64,000 bases of DNA from Prorocentrum cordatum (GCA_963575745.1 CAUYUJ010019282.1:628712-692711); one strand, 5' to 3'; shown: positions 21,813 through 33,510, numbered from the stretch's first letter. A program made the numbers and translations. The notes: generated by a model not told the origin, from the sequence alone.

Positions 21813-23811
21813 CTACTACGCGTTGCCCCTCTCGTAGAACCTGCGGTCCCACATCCTGTGGCCATCGTACGACGCGTAGCTCGTCTTGAAGGTCTCCCAA
21901 GGCGTCCTCGGGATCCAGTGGCGGAACCACTCATTGTACTGGATGTCGCGGACGTAGACGAACTCGTCGCTGTTGTCCGTGATGTATATCCAGCATTTGA
22001 TGTAGGAACTCCAGCATCTGGGGCCCCACTGGCTGTCCTCCAGGTTGTCGCGCCACCACGTAGCGTAGTCCTCCGTCGTGCGCGCCCTCTTGGCGCGGGG
22101 AGGTGTCGCAGGCCTGCGGCCGTCGTCGCTGTCCTGCCGCTGCTCTGCAGTGCCGCGCGGCCCCGCGGGCATGTAGTCCTGCGCGCCTGAGGCGCTGGAC
22201 CCTGCAGCGCCGCCAGGAGCAGGGCGCGGCGGCGGCGGCGGGTGCCGCGGCATGCGTGGCTCCATGGCATCATCAGAGTGTTGGGAGTATGTATCAGGTT
22301 CGATCGGATCGGCTCTCGCCCCTGAATCAACCCCCCTCTGGTCAGTGGAACCCACGCCGGGTTCAACAGAAGCAAGCGCGGCAAGCTTGCGCTGCGTGAC
22401 TCTCTCACGGGTGCCATCCCCTCTGGGAAGGGCAATCGTGACAAGTCCGCGTGCCTGCCGCGTGCTTCGGTCGAGTCTGCCTGCGTTCAACCACCACTTC
22501 TTCCGACCAGCGTGGCCAGTCCTGATGCTGGTCTCGAGGATTTCACAGGCGTCGCGCATGTCCTCAATGGTATAGGCGTTCCTGCCTTGATCGACACGAG
22601 CTCCTGTCATTTGGTGGTGGAACTTTAAGTCACTGAGAAAGCGCTGAATGAGGTTGGCAAAGGGATGGTATAGAGGTCTGTCGTCCTCACGCTCGCCCAT
22701 CAATCTGCACATGTGCGCAGGAGGGGAGCCAGAGGCGACCCACTTCTCATACCTCTTCCTAGCGGAGTTCACCATTCTCCTCAGCACGTCTTTCTCATGT
22801 GCTGCAATGGAGCGCTTGCCCGTCATGATGACCTGCGCTCCGCCTCATGTACCTCGTGATGTCTTCCTGGGAGAGCGTCGTCTTGATCCAGTGGGTCAGC
22901 TTCTGGAGGCATGCCAGGTCGCTCTCGACAGCGGTACTTTTACCCGTAGCACCTACGGCAACAGTGCACTGCCAGCACATGTCACTCAGGGTACCTTCAT
23001 CTGTAACGATCCCTAAAGATAAGAGACGACCGCAATTCCGACATCGCGCGATATCATGCTGGATATCTTGTGGGGCTCCGTCGATCGCGAGGTGCTCACG
23101 AGATCCCCAGCGAGTGTCCCGACCACGAGCAAGACTGTGGCCGATCTGATCCGTGGCATCGCGGTTGATCTCGGCGGTCGGACGGGAAGCGATCGATCGG
23201 CTCATTCCCTCGATCTCGATCCTAGACAACCTTTCCCCTGGCAGTCCTACGCGCTCGGTCGTGTCGTTGTCCGCGTCGTCCGTATCACCATGGCATACGT
23301 TTTCTGTACGGATGCGGTTAGCCTCTTCCTGCAAGGCGGACTCGTTGTCACCCCCCTCGCGGTCGATTCCCTTCTGCTGGGCTATGATCCGTACCATGGT
23401 TTCCTGATCTGGGGCTGCGGATGCAACGCTGCCTGGATCCTGGGGAATGTCCTGCTCCGCGCCTGGGTCACGTGGCGCGGCAGGTGTTTCCACCAGCTCC
23501 GTCCATACGGGGAAGCCTGGGTTGCCGAATGTCTGGATACAATGTGTAAACATATCACGCAACGTCTTGAGTGCAAGATGTTTCTGGTGAATAGCATCTT
23601 CTGTGAAATCACGAAGTTCCGCAATACTGTCCAGCAGTATGATTTGATACACTCTAGAGATCCATTGGAAGACACCTGTAGTCGACTCCTCAATGACCTC
23701 GGGGTCCAGGTAGTGTACCAACTTTTTGAAGAAGCTATCTGCACTGCAAATCGGTAAGTCACGTGCCCATTTGTGGGTACGATTGTATTCCAAATAGTAT
23801 GTCTCTGCGTT
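21813..23811 (-). pseudogene. Copia 3' block, C-terminal portion with zinc ribbon
   Basis: It continues in frame after a TAG at 23814-23812 (FGSKT-stop-NAETYYLEYN) and has no early ATG of its own, so it is a continuation and not a separate gene. A zinc-ribbon-like C-x2-C-x18-C-x2-C lies at 23043-22966 (CRNCGRLL...MCWQC). A frame change near 22835 leads into a basic helical stretch (EKDVLRRMVNSARKRYEKW), a Pro-rich linker and a Trp/Tyr-rich C-terminus (YATWWRDNLEDSQWG) ending TAGTAG at 21818-21813. No family recognised. The ribbon could bind nucleic acid or protein. Confidence 0.55.
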
Positions 23812-25224
23812 CTAAGTTTTGGATCCAAATTGAATCTCAAATCGTAAGTACGACTGTGTTTTATCCACCACAATCTTGTCCGCGCCAGTGTGCACCTCAA
23901 TGATTTGTTTCACCTTTATCATAGGTGAGTCCACCAACAGCTCCGACGCCCAGCGGTATATGCGGTGGTCATATGATTGCTTGATCCACTTTGAGTCCTC
24001 CTCTGGGTCGTAGTCGGGGTGGTTGAGGAAGTCTTCTGGCGGGTCGATAATATTATCGAGGATGCTCGCGTCGACGTGCTCATCTGCTTGGATCTCTGCT
24101 GGTAAATATGCTCCCATGTTGTCATGTGCTGCTTTCTCCTCGGCAGTGAGTGGGATGTTTGATATATCCACGATGACGGTAACCAGAGGGTCAGCAGATT
24201 GCTCTGCCTTTTGTTGGGGCGCATCGCCTGCGGCAGCAGCATCATCGGCAGGTGTGGCCACCAGCTCCTCGGGATCGGGTGTCCGAGGAGCGGGCCGTCT
24301 GGTCGGCGTACGTGGGATACGTGGCTTGAAAATGCTCGGCATGCCAAGATATGGTAGATCACCAGAAGTTCTATGTTGCTGTATTTGCTCGCGGCATGAA
24401 GATGGGCCGTTCAGCGCAATATTCATATCCCTCGGGTCAATGTCGGCACGTACTGGCAAAGCGAAGATAACACCCTTGAGAGGCATGTTTCTGTCGTTGT
24501 ACCATATGTTTACCCATCGTAAACCGTAGTTGAGGATAGGTACTTGTACCGCAAAGAACTTGTCAAAGACACCGAAATGAATGATTGGGCCGTGTATGTG
24601 GCCCTTGTTCATGAGGACCTTGGCGTTGTGATTGCCCTTGGGGTAGTGATTGTCATAATGATAACAATTGGTAGACCCCCAATTCTTAGTGACAATGAAG
24701 TCTCCCATGCGAACATCATTAAATATAGGCCGACGATTCCAATCTTTCTGTGTATTTTTTGCTGCGATGGGTCGAAGAGCCTCTCGGCAGTATGACATAG
24801 CGACCAACCATTCTTTATCTTCTGTATTGTGCTCGCAATTGTCGATCAGAGCGCGGGCCATTTGTCCATCCAGAGCGTCGGCGTCAGATATGCGGCCAGC
24901 AGGGGCTGCCCCCAGCTGAGGGGCAATCGGTCGTTGAGCCGAAGGTGCTGATGCGGACGGCGTCCTTGGCTGCTGGTCCATGTCGTGATCCATGTCAGCT
25001 GGCGCAATCCCGGGAGGGTTATCGATGAACTCCTGCCCGGGCAGAACGGCACAAATTTCGCACTTGCTCAATGGTTGTCTCGCGGCCAATGGCGGATAGT
25101 CCCAGGCCGGGCCCTCCGGCCATATCTGCCGGCCGTGCTCGTGGCGTGGTTGTAAACGGCGAATTGCAATAACTGCCGATGCGGGAACCACGTCTTCTGT
25201 CATAATAGCGCCTTGGGCACCCAT
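23812..25224 (-). pseudogene. Copia 3' block, segment following the Tpt1 domain
   Basis: Begins right after a TAA at 25227-25225 that falls inside the Tpt1 domain; the first residues (MGAQGAIMTEDVVP) complete that domain. About 440 residues follow with no recognised family: a Pro/Ala linker, a folded-looking part (IIHFGVFDKFFAVQVPILNYGLRW), another linker and an acidic C-terminal part ending FEIQFGSKT. The ATG next to the stop is a coincidence of the domain sequence and is not taken as a true start. Confidence 0.55.
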
Positions 25225-25992
25225 TTAAAATCTGCAACCAGCTTTTGTGGCAATCTCCATGTTGATTACCAACTCCACCTCGTTGTTGTAGCGATTGAAC
25301 TTGTATGATTGCACCGAGGTGTGGGGATTCTTCTGAACATTGTCTATGTATGTGCTGGAACTGAAGAATGCCTCCGCGCGTGGTGATGGTTTATGATACC
25401 TATCTGTCTGAGAAGATGGATCGATATAGCCAGGAACGGTTCCTGGCTTAAGAATGTTGCGCCAAGCACGGAATGTCGTGCCGTGGTGGAGGTATTTCAC
25501 GTCTGTCCATTGTAGGCTCTCCCAGCCCATGTTCCACGGTTTGGAAAGTGGATTGACGCAACTGTGGCCTCCAACACATCGAATGGCAATAACGCTGTTC
25601 CAATCGAAACAACTGGGGTCGCCTCCTTCGGGGATTGGTTTGGCGTATATCTCGATCCGATTCTTCTGCGGGTCAATATGTTTCTGGAACGCACGAATGA
25701 TGAAGATCGGGTAGTAATCATTCCAATCGGGATACCCATCATTTTCACCATCCTTTTTGAAATGCGTCATGGCCGCATCGGTGGATGGTCCGTTGTGGTT
25801 TCTACGACCACTAAATTTCCATTGGGCCATATCCTGAAAAGAGCTCCACTTACTTGGGATCTTCCACTCACGATCCGTTGTCTTCGGCCATATGTTGATA
25901 CGTCGATCGTGAAATTGATTGATGTGGAACTTCTTGTAGTGGATCTCGTGGCGTAACATCGTCGTGATGCCTTTGCTCATGTACTTAGGGTC
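25150..25992 (-). CDS. Tpt1/KptA-like RNA 2'-phosphotransferase domain inside the copia element
   Basis: Tpt1/KptA enzymes remove an RNA 2'-phosphate using NAD+ in tRNA splicing or RNA repair. All landmarks appear in order on the minus strand: SKGITTMLRHEIH (family SKxLSxLLRH; Arg-His pair at codons 25953-25948); KNRIEIYA (family DKxRFxL); AIRCVGGHS (family IRAxQGHS, Arg at 25581); YLHHGTT (family LYHGT); FNRYNNEVELVINMEI (family GxRxxxxVLIxID, fourth catalytic Arg at 25293); GCRF-stop-MGAQGAIMTEDVVP (family FYxSxNGVxLTxGxVPP). All four Arg-His-Arg-Arg residues are present. A TAA at 25227-25225 interrupts the last motif, and an insertion of about 80 residues lies between the first two. The domain is embedded in a larger frame. 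The substrate is unknown. Confidence 0.72.
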
Positions 25993-27129
25993 TCCGAGCC
26001 ACTCGTCAAGTAGTTCTGGACCAAAACGTGTCTCGTCGTAATGTGGTAGCGATATAAATTTCCATTCTGGAAAACAACCCGATTGTGCAATATCGGGAGC
26101 ATGAGCAATCACACAATCGTCGTGTTGCAATTGATCGAACCATTCCTCATCCTGCAGGCAAGCAAATCCATTGGTCGCGGACGTACCGCGCAAAACAGGA
26201 GAGACGTACGGATGGTCACCCACGATGCCTGCTTGAAGCTTGTACTCTCGAATAGTGCATGCGTTGTCGAACGTCCCGATCCGGCTGGTGTCCTCGCACA
26301 TGGAACGCTCGCAGCTGTCCTGCCACGACAATAAGTTCACTGTGTGTGGAGAAGGGTCGTCGTCGGCAGGAGTCGCCTCCAGCTCCATCGCATCTAAGTC
26401 AGTGCCGTCGTCGGGGATCGGGACTGTCTCGGCTTTCGGGAGCTGTTCTGCTAGCGGTTGGTCTGCTGGCGTGCGGTTTGGGAGCGGGCCAGGCGTCGAT
26501 GGCTCTGGCACGGCTATCGGTTGCGGGCCAGGCTGGAGTGGCTCAGGCAGTGGGCCTGGTGGTGCTGGCTGGTCCGCTTCAACCGCCGCGCGCCATACGG
26601 CAGTCGGAACATCAGGATCGTGTCCCAATGCCACTCGATCCAATGCATTCTGTCTGAAGAATGTTTTGCATGCTTCGACGGTCTGTTGGTTCTCGGCAGC
26701 AGAGCCTGCACGGTGAGCGTTCAACCTGTTGCCTTCTGCAATGAGTCGTGATTTGGTCGCCTCATCATCTCCGTCCAAATCGGTAATCTGCTGTAGAAAC
26801 TGCTCAAACACAACCCAATTAACAGCATGCGCATCTTCAACTGTTTTTATGATCTTGGGGTGGAGGAGCTCTTGTTTCTCGACTGAATCCCAGGATGCCC
26901 ATGCCCCAGGGCAGTCGTTGATTAGCTGCAAGAGGTAACTGAATAATTCATCATATGCAGGACCAAATGGATCGTCCTGAGGAATAGCCTTGTTCGGCTC
27001 GCGAGGATCAAGTGCTGGTGGCTGTGTCGGGATTCCAGGAATAGGTATGCCTGGGTCACCTGCGGTAGCAGGCAGTGATGCCGGCAGCGTGCCATCGGCA
27101 CATGATGACATCCAAGCGCAATGGGCCAT
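25225..27129 (-). pseudogene. Copia 3' block, segment containing most of the Tpt1 domain
   Basis: 634 codons from the ATG at 27129 to the TAA at 25227-25225. Residues 1-60 are Pro/Ala-rich, 60-180 helical (LLQLINDCPGAWASWDS), and 180-260 a Pro/Glu linker. Then comes a lead-in (DHPYVSPVLRGTSATNGFACL; LPHYDETRFGPELLDEWLG), and the Tpt1 region from about residue 380 to the end. Upstream in the same frame, codons between 27225 and 27130 (EIMEALDFRERITNEWK) join it to the preceding segment except for one TAG near 27153, so the ATG need not be the true start. Confidence 0.55.
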
Positions 27130-27225
27130 CTCGCCTGCTATCTATGTCATCAGCGTTGTGAGGCTGAGATTTCTTTTCCATTCATTTGTGATCCTCTCTC
27201 TGAAATCAAGAGCCTCCATGATTTC

Positions 27226-28335
27226 TTAGGCCCGTCTGTAGGCCTGCTCGTCCGTGACGGGAGTCATGATAGGAGGTCTGAATGGATACGGCTGAGAAGG
27301 CAGTGACTGGATCAAAACACAGAAATTAGGATAGCATGCGGCGTCACAGAACTGTGTCGTAAACATCGCCATGTTGTGGTTGTTCTGTTTTGCGTGCCAA
27401 GCCTCAGGCGTAATTCTATCGTACGCTTCTACCCAGTGGTCTGATGGAAGAACTGTAAGACCACGGTTTTGCATCGTCTTGACCAAATCGTCCGCGTGGT
27501 AATCGAAGTTCGGATGCACGCCCCATTGTGCTGCTTTGCCTGGCCCCATAACCGTAGGGCAACGGAAGTACTGCATCACATCAATAAAGCGTGATACATC
27601 CACTTGTACGTGCAATGGCATGAGCGTCGGGACGCCACCTTCGCATTCCATCTTCTGGAGCTCGCACACGGAAGTAGGTGCTCGATCCTCGTGGCGACGC
27701 ATGTCCACGGTATTCTGTCCGTGGCTGGCACACGCGATGTCGTTCGCACTCCATACCACCATGGCATTGAGGCCTCTGCGGCAGTGCCTTTGTTTCACGT
27801 ATGCAGGGAAATCATTTGCCCAGTATTCCCAGATGACCTCGTTTAATTCACGCCTCTTTTTGATTGAGGCATTGTCGCTGTATACCATCAGGCCTCTGGC
27901 CTCGCGGATCATTTTGATCACGTTGCGCTGCTCAAGGGTGGACTCGAACTGGTTGTTGAGAATAGCTGTGGTACGGCTCTCCTGTGTCTGCGTACGCTGT
28001 TCACGGAGATGTGCCATATCACAGCTGGTGTCTCCACCAGCCTCTGGCAATTGAATGCAATCTTGGCCAATCGGCGTGTCGTTCTGTTTGAACCAGTCTT
28101 TGTAATTGCCAAAGGAGAATGCCCACATCATGATGTCGTCGCGGATGATGGTCGACAAATGCTCGAGGGTAGCGCCACCCATGCATTCCGCGCTATTGAG
28201 GCACGGCAGAAATAACGGTACAAGAGCAACGTTTGATAGTTTGGCGAGATGGTCTCGCTTTCGTGGACTGTTGAGCTCGTCAATGCCGTGACTTGGGTAC
28301 TTATTGTGCTTGGCGGCCTTGGATCCTTTCTTGGG
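27226..28335 (-). pseudogene. Copia 3' block, second segment
   Basis: Same frame as the preceding segment, continuing after a TAG at 28338-28336 (STWIM-stop-PKKGSKAAKHNK) and ending at a TAA at 27228-27226 (YRRA-stop-EIMEALDF). Readable sequence includes RDHLAKLSNVALVPLFLP, a helical stretch (LEQRNVIKMIREARG) and a His/Cys-containing C-terminal part (AKQNNHNMAMFTTQFCDAACY). No family recognised. Confidence 0.5.
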
Positions 28336-29604
28336 CTACATAATCCATGTTGAATCGGTGTACAAATTTGTCCATTTGTATGCGTGCCCTGATGGACCGA
28401 AGGCATGATGCAAGAGAAGTCCCAGGTCTTCCTGTACGAGTGAGTACCACCCGTTGTCTGAAAGAAGAGTAGAAGCCAGCCGACCACCACAAAGCGCGCT
28501 GTACTTTGCTTGTTCAAGTTCGAGTGGGTCAAAATCAGGACCAGGAGTAAGACCAGGGTCAACCTCAGTGGGGGCCTCGCCAATGAATACAGAGCCCTCG
28601 TCGTATGGTTGCCAACGATAAGTACTCGTCATAGTTTCGTCGTACTCTGGTAGTGCCTGCCAGCCGTCTGGGTGATCGGATGGTGTTGCCACCGTCTTGG
28701 AGTATGATCCGGTACCTCCAAAGCCTCCGCGTGCAGTCAGCCATGCACTGAACTTGCGGCGGAATTTGCTTGTCTGGTTAATGTCGGAAAATGCCATCAT
28801 TTCGGTGACAAGATTATCTTCGACAACGTGGCCGACGTGTCCCGCAGTATCTGATGTCCTGGCTAAGCCAGGTGGGCGTGTGGGTAACTTGATCTTTCCA
28901 CGATCCAGTTTAGGAGCATAGCTTGGAGTGGTAATTCCATTGCTGTATACATCAGAACGTGCACAAATACCACTGTTATAATAATATTTTGTATCCTGAA
29001 CGCTGTCCTCGGCATATTGTCCCAGTACTGCGCTGCCAATGTTGGACCAATCGTTGTAAATCATAATCCACTCCGTCTTCAATATCACCGTCGTGAGGTC
29101 CATTGGCGGACACCTGCGGTGTCCTGGGATCACTGCGTTCAACTGATCATGTAAGCCACGAACACTTTCTTGTACAGACGAGTTACGAGTGAAGGGGCTG
29201 GAGAACATGCACATGGCCCTCATGAAAGACAGCCATGGTGTAGCCGTAATCGTGCTGTACTCGTAGTTGGCGTCGCCGCCGACTGTTCCACCAGTTTCGC
29301 CGATCCAACTCTTGGCGTCAGCGGACGCAGAGCGGGCAACTTCTCGAATAGAGGATTCGTCGGGTACGCGGAGATCAAAATCTGCACTGCGATCAGCGCG
29401 CCGTTGATGTATGCATAGGTATCCATCATCAGGATCACGAGGACGACCAGTTTGAGCGTGGTATGTGAAGCCCGCGCGGTCGTCGTCCTTGGCGTTCGGG
29501 TCGTACTCGGCGTCGCAGCCGATGGGCCAGCCGACGATGTGGAGCGGCTGCGCCTGATCCATCTCGGGGATGGGGGCATCGGGATTAGAACCGATCTCAC
29601 TCAT
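28336..29604 (-). pseudogene. Copia 3' block, first segment
   Basis: Start taken at the ATG at 29604 (MSEIGSNPDAPIPEMDQ), which opens the first protein-like stretch after the RNase H stop at 29871-29869. The frame is open for about 422 codons to a TAG. It contains an acidic N-terminus, PWLSFMRAMCMFSSPF, WIMIYNDWSNIGSAVLGQY and RKFSAWLTARGGFGGTG. No recognised domain. The upstream 87 codons after the RNase H stop are also open but Arg/Pro-rich, so translation could be by readthrough or by a separate start. Confidence 0.5.
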
Positions 29605-29868
29605 TTGCGCCTCGCACGCGGCGAACAGGATGCTTGTAAGCGTTGTAGATCGAGTCGTAAAATTGCTGCGGCATGAACGCACAATGAAAGTCCTAGACCT
29701 CTCTGTGTCCTGTGGAGGTGAGGGAGGATGGCGGGGTTGTCTACCGTGCGGGGAACGTGCTCTCGAACGACGTGTGCGCGAACCAGTAGCTGCAGCGGGT
29801 GCACCAATGTGGTACATACATGCGCATATGCCCTCGTGATTGGCTCGCCCAACGCACTGCATTCCACA

Positions 29869-31050
29869 TTATGATCCTACCTCGCCCCATCTTTCTTTCT
29901 CTGTGAGTAAGATGTTGCATACTTCCGGACATCCATCCAGTTTTGGTGGTTCAGCAACATGAGGTAAACCATCGGGCCTCCGAGGCCCTTTCAGTGGTTG
30001 CCATGGTTTCTTTGGAGGACATTGTATCGGAGTAACGGGAAAGATGAGCGAGTGTTCCAAGAGGTCCCTCCAGAGGTCTGCTTTATTTGGCTCAAAATGT
30101 TTGGTCATCATATCTGCAATCTGCTCTTTTGTACCTACATTCTTGAGCTCAATATGTTCGAGTTGGCATGTCTTACATATCCAATCCAGGTTGATACGAT
30201 GAGTACGATGAAGATGACGAAGTGCTGGTGTACGTCCCTTTTGGACAATTTTGATCACGGCCGGGGTATCCTCGAGGACGGTAAGACGCACTTTGGGAGA
30301 GCTGATCTCCTGAGCAGGTTCTGGATCCACGTGCAATACGGTACCCTCATGGGATATCGTGCGCCTCTTTGGAGGCGTAGGTAACTCCGTCTTTAGCGGT
30401 AGTTGCCTACGGCTAGGAGAAGATCCCCTTGTGGGGGGCGCCTTGCGAGGCGATGGCTTGCGCCTCTTCTTTTTGGCGGCCAAAGTCGGACACGTCGCCG
30501 TGTCGGCGCGTCCCAGGCAGCCCAGGCAAGTATTCTTCTCTTTGCATGTGTTGGCAACTCCCACCACGGTTTCCCAGAATGAGAGTAGTGGTAGTCCTTC
30601 CAGTCGTAGTGCTGAGTCAAGAGCAACGATCTCGGATTCTGTAGATGAGTGCGATACAACCGTTTGTTTCTTACACACAGCGTTGACCGGGAAGAACGCA
30701 TTGTCCAACAAGCGCGGCGAAGACGCCGGTAGTGGCCTTGGATGATGTAATGCAATCGGCGAACGAGGCGTCAGTGAAGAGCATGATGGATAATTTGTCT
30801 GACGAATCGCCTATCCATCCATGTAAACAATGTGTACGCGTCGTTTTGATGTAGCATATCCATCGATGTAGACGTTTATCACACGTGGTATTCCATTTGG
30901 TAATTTCTCTGGCTAGCATACATACTGGATGTAAAAGATCGAAACGACAGCAACGTGCCAGGTATATAATCTTCATCAGTACACTCGCCGCGTCCTGGCC
31001 AAGGATGCCCTCGTCGGAGTAATCGGAATCGGCGAAGGAGGTGTCCTCGA
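29869..31050 (-). pseudogene. Copia RNase H domain
   Basis: Two frames supply the domain. MKIIYLARCCRFDLLHPV leads to the first catalytic Asp in LFTDASFADCITSSKATTG (Asp at 30772). After a frame change come VSHSSTESEIVALDSALR (catalytic Glu), EDTPAVIKIVQKGRT with the next acidic residue, and IELKNVGTKEQIADMMTKHF, the classic copia ending. It removes template RNA during reverse transcription. An SR/Pro-rich insert (about 31260-31010) lies between RT and RNase H, which is unusual. The domain ends at TAA 29871-29869. Confidence 0.8.
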
Positions 31051-31439
31051 TGCCAGGGGTCTCGGCGTCAGGTAGGTCATCGTATGTGACTGGTATGGAT
31101 TCTGTTGTAGTAGATGGTGTATCGACCGATCTTGCTGGGCTGGATGATCGCGGCCGTGCGTTGAGCACGCTAGTAGGTCTGGCGACCGACCCGGAGGGGA
31201 CAGGCGATTTGGATCGCGAAGTCCTCGGCGAGTCGGACCGTTTCCGACGTGACCCTGGTCCCTGGGCGCGCTTGGAAGCGCATTCCAGGTACCGCTCAAT
31301 GCACTGATCAGTAAAGCCAAGCATGTCATGTCGAATTCCACGAATTTGTTTGGCTGCATGGTAATCTTTCTCACTGTGCACGGGCAACATATGTCGCATG
31401 GTAGACATTATTTGTCGAAGATGTTCTGCGGTACATCGT

Positions 31440-32138
31440 ATGCCTATTGTCCACAGCCAAGATATTGTGAGTATGGAGTAGGTGGCTCCAAGTCAGTACC
31501 GCTTTTGCGGATATAATCCCAGCCAACTTGTAGATTGTTAGCTGGTCCGGCTAATTTGAAGTCGTCCACATATACAGAAAGTATCAGTCCCAGTTGTGTC
31601 TCCATACGCATTCCCATCCTGGAATAGGCCCGAAACCACCACTTTCCAAGCATGTGCGACACTTTCGTTCCCAAAAGACACCTGCAAGAGGGTGTCCGTA
31701 TAGTGCCAATCGTAGTCGGCACACTGGATTCTTGCATTTTGACCAGGATGCCGGTTGTCGCCATTTGGGCATGGTAATCCAAGTATCAACTGGATCGATT
31801 CGTCCGTCGCCGTATAATAATGCCTGCGTGTAGGCTCCAGGTGCATCACTTTGTTCGCCCGCATATTGTGGCACTAATGCAATAGCGTCGCAAAGTTTGG
31901 AAGCCTCAATATGCGAAGCACTGGAAGCGGCGTCGGCGAATATGGCGGCCAAACCAGTTTCATCTTTGCCTGTGTTGCCCTGAACCACCACTCGGCCCTT
32001 GAATTTACGTAGACCGGGCGGAAGTTCCTCGTGTTTGGCTGAAGATAGATCCAAGATATTGAAGAAATGAACTTTCGTCCCAGTGCGAATAGCTTGTGAC
32101 TCTATATCAGCTTTTCTGCAACGGTCTCCAACATCCAT
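31440..32138 (-). pseudogene. Copia reverse transcriptase domain
   Basis: Motifs in order: GLRKFKGRVVVQGN (copia KxRLVxxG-type strand), SDAPGAYTQALL (motif A region, Asp present), WSKCKNPVCRLRLALYGHPLAG (copia L-x-x-LYGLkQ equivalent), then after a frame change SVYVDDFKLAG with the YVDD active site at 31572-31561. A missing A in a short A-run near 32108 separates it from the preceding linker frame (VAEK joined to ADIESQAI). Copies the element RNA into DNA in the particle. Confidence 0.8.
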
Positions 32139-33510
32139 GTTTGTTTCTTCTCAAGTCGCTCGTATTCTTTTCGTGGGGCTTCCTGTGCACGTGGTTCTGC
32201 GGCAACTTCTTTCTTACTCAGATTTCTGGCAACTAGGGCCGGGCGCGCCCGCGAGGAATCGGGAATGTTATCACTGTGTGCCGGTGTATATGTCGTCTCA
32301 CGTGGAGTAGTGGGTATTGCTACCGACTGGGTGAACTGGCGCATGAGCGGGTTCATGGTCCCAAAGTCGGTTCCCTCACTATCCACAAAGACCAGAGCAC
32401 GTTCGTCTCCAGCATGCTGTTGTGGGGTTTGACGGTAGTACAGTACCGTAGTAATGTCACGTGGCCCACCAGGTATTTTGGCACACAGGGTCTCTTTGTT
32501 CGTCACGCCCTTGACGTTTTCGTCGCGGATGACCGCGCCGTTGTCGGTGTCGTACGTAATCCTTCGTTCCACAGCATTCCATGTGGGTCCGCCAGCTGTA
32601 GTGGTACGGAAATTGTTGGCCTGTTTGTCCTGTCTTGTCCACACTCGAAGTGCAGCTCGGTCGCGAATCTCACGAGCTCGCTTAACATCTTCGGCGCACT
32701 CGATTTCTTTCTTTTGTTGTCCACGAGATAAGGTTTTCCAACGCTCGGGAAGAATGTGATCAGGACGCGTAGTAGTCTGTGCACGTGTCTCGCGGCCACG
32801 GACCACCATTTTGCCATCTGGCGTTATTTTTGGAAGCTCATAGAATCGAACCAAGCCTGTCCATGGCTCGCTCAGTTCCCTGTAGTCGTTGGCGCTGACA
32901 CCGTCCCAAACATCGCGAAAGGCACTTTCTCCTTCAAAGGTAGAAGTTGTCTCGAAATCTCGTGTCACGTCGAGCTGATCAACAGGTACAGGTATGTTCA
33001 TGACGTCATTCGTCGGTATGATCAATTTCTTGCGTGGAGTACGTATATGTCTGATGACGCAATATCCGCGCTGTCCCCAGTAGTCGGGCTCCGGCGCTGG
33101 TGCAGCAACTTCAGAGGCCGATGCGTGGATATCAGCGATGTTGTCTTCCATTGTCATCATAGACGGATCATCCCATGCTTTAGGGTAGGAAAGTGGAGGA
33201 TCGGGCATTGGTTTGTCGCCCAAGGGGCGGGAGGTAGATGCCTTGACCTCGTCGTGTGCCTCAGGGTTGTGGTGTCGCAGAGTACCTTCTTGCACTGGGT
33301 AGGTGAACTTGCCATCTGGGATGATGATGTCTTTGACTCTGTGCGCGTGACACAGTTCCCCATCGGGCTTCTTGGCGTATGTAGCCGTGTCCAAGACAAG
33401 ATAATCGCCTGGCCATCGTCCACCAGAGTGTAAATGGTAACCCATGAATAACCCTTCCCGAGTGTTTTCTTTGAACTTTGCAGTCTCGTTATTAATCTCG
33501 GGGTCGAGGC
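32102..33510 (-). pseudogene. Copia integrase C-terminal region and linker to RT
   Basis: Starts with ETAKFKENTREGLFMGYHL, the copia integrase C-terminal signature (K...TxxGxFxGYxxxSGG), followed by WPGDYLVLDTATY. A long variable linker follows (about 33200-32150) with ITPDGKMVVRGRETRAQ and SRGQQKKEIECAEDVKR. The linker is of the usual kind between copia integrase and RT and has no separate function that I can recognise. Confidence 0.7.

Noticed and set aside
22795-29604. A changed genetic code (UAR as Gln)
   Set aside because: Only five or six UAR codons in ~2,300 against abundant CAA/CAG, a tandem TAGTAG ends the block, and the element is visibly decaying. Kept only as a low-weight alternative.
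29605-29862. Start of the second copia coding block at the first open codon after RNase H
   Set aside because: The 86 codons are Arg/Pro-rich and unlike the protein that follows; the ATG at 29604 is the first one opening protein-like sequence.
30090-30115. TTTGGCTCAA resembling part of a dinoflagellate spliced leader
   Set aside because: Short chance match inside the copia RNase H coding sequence. No full spliced-leader sequence or downstream structure.
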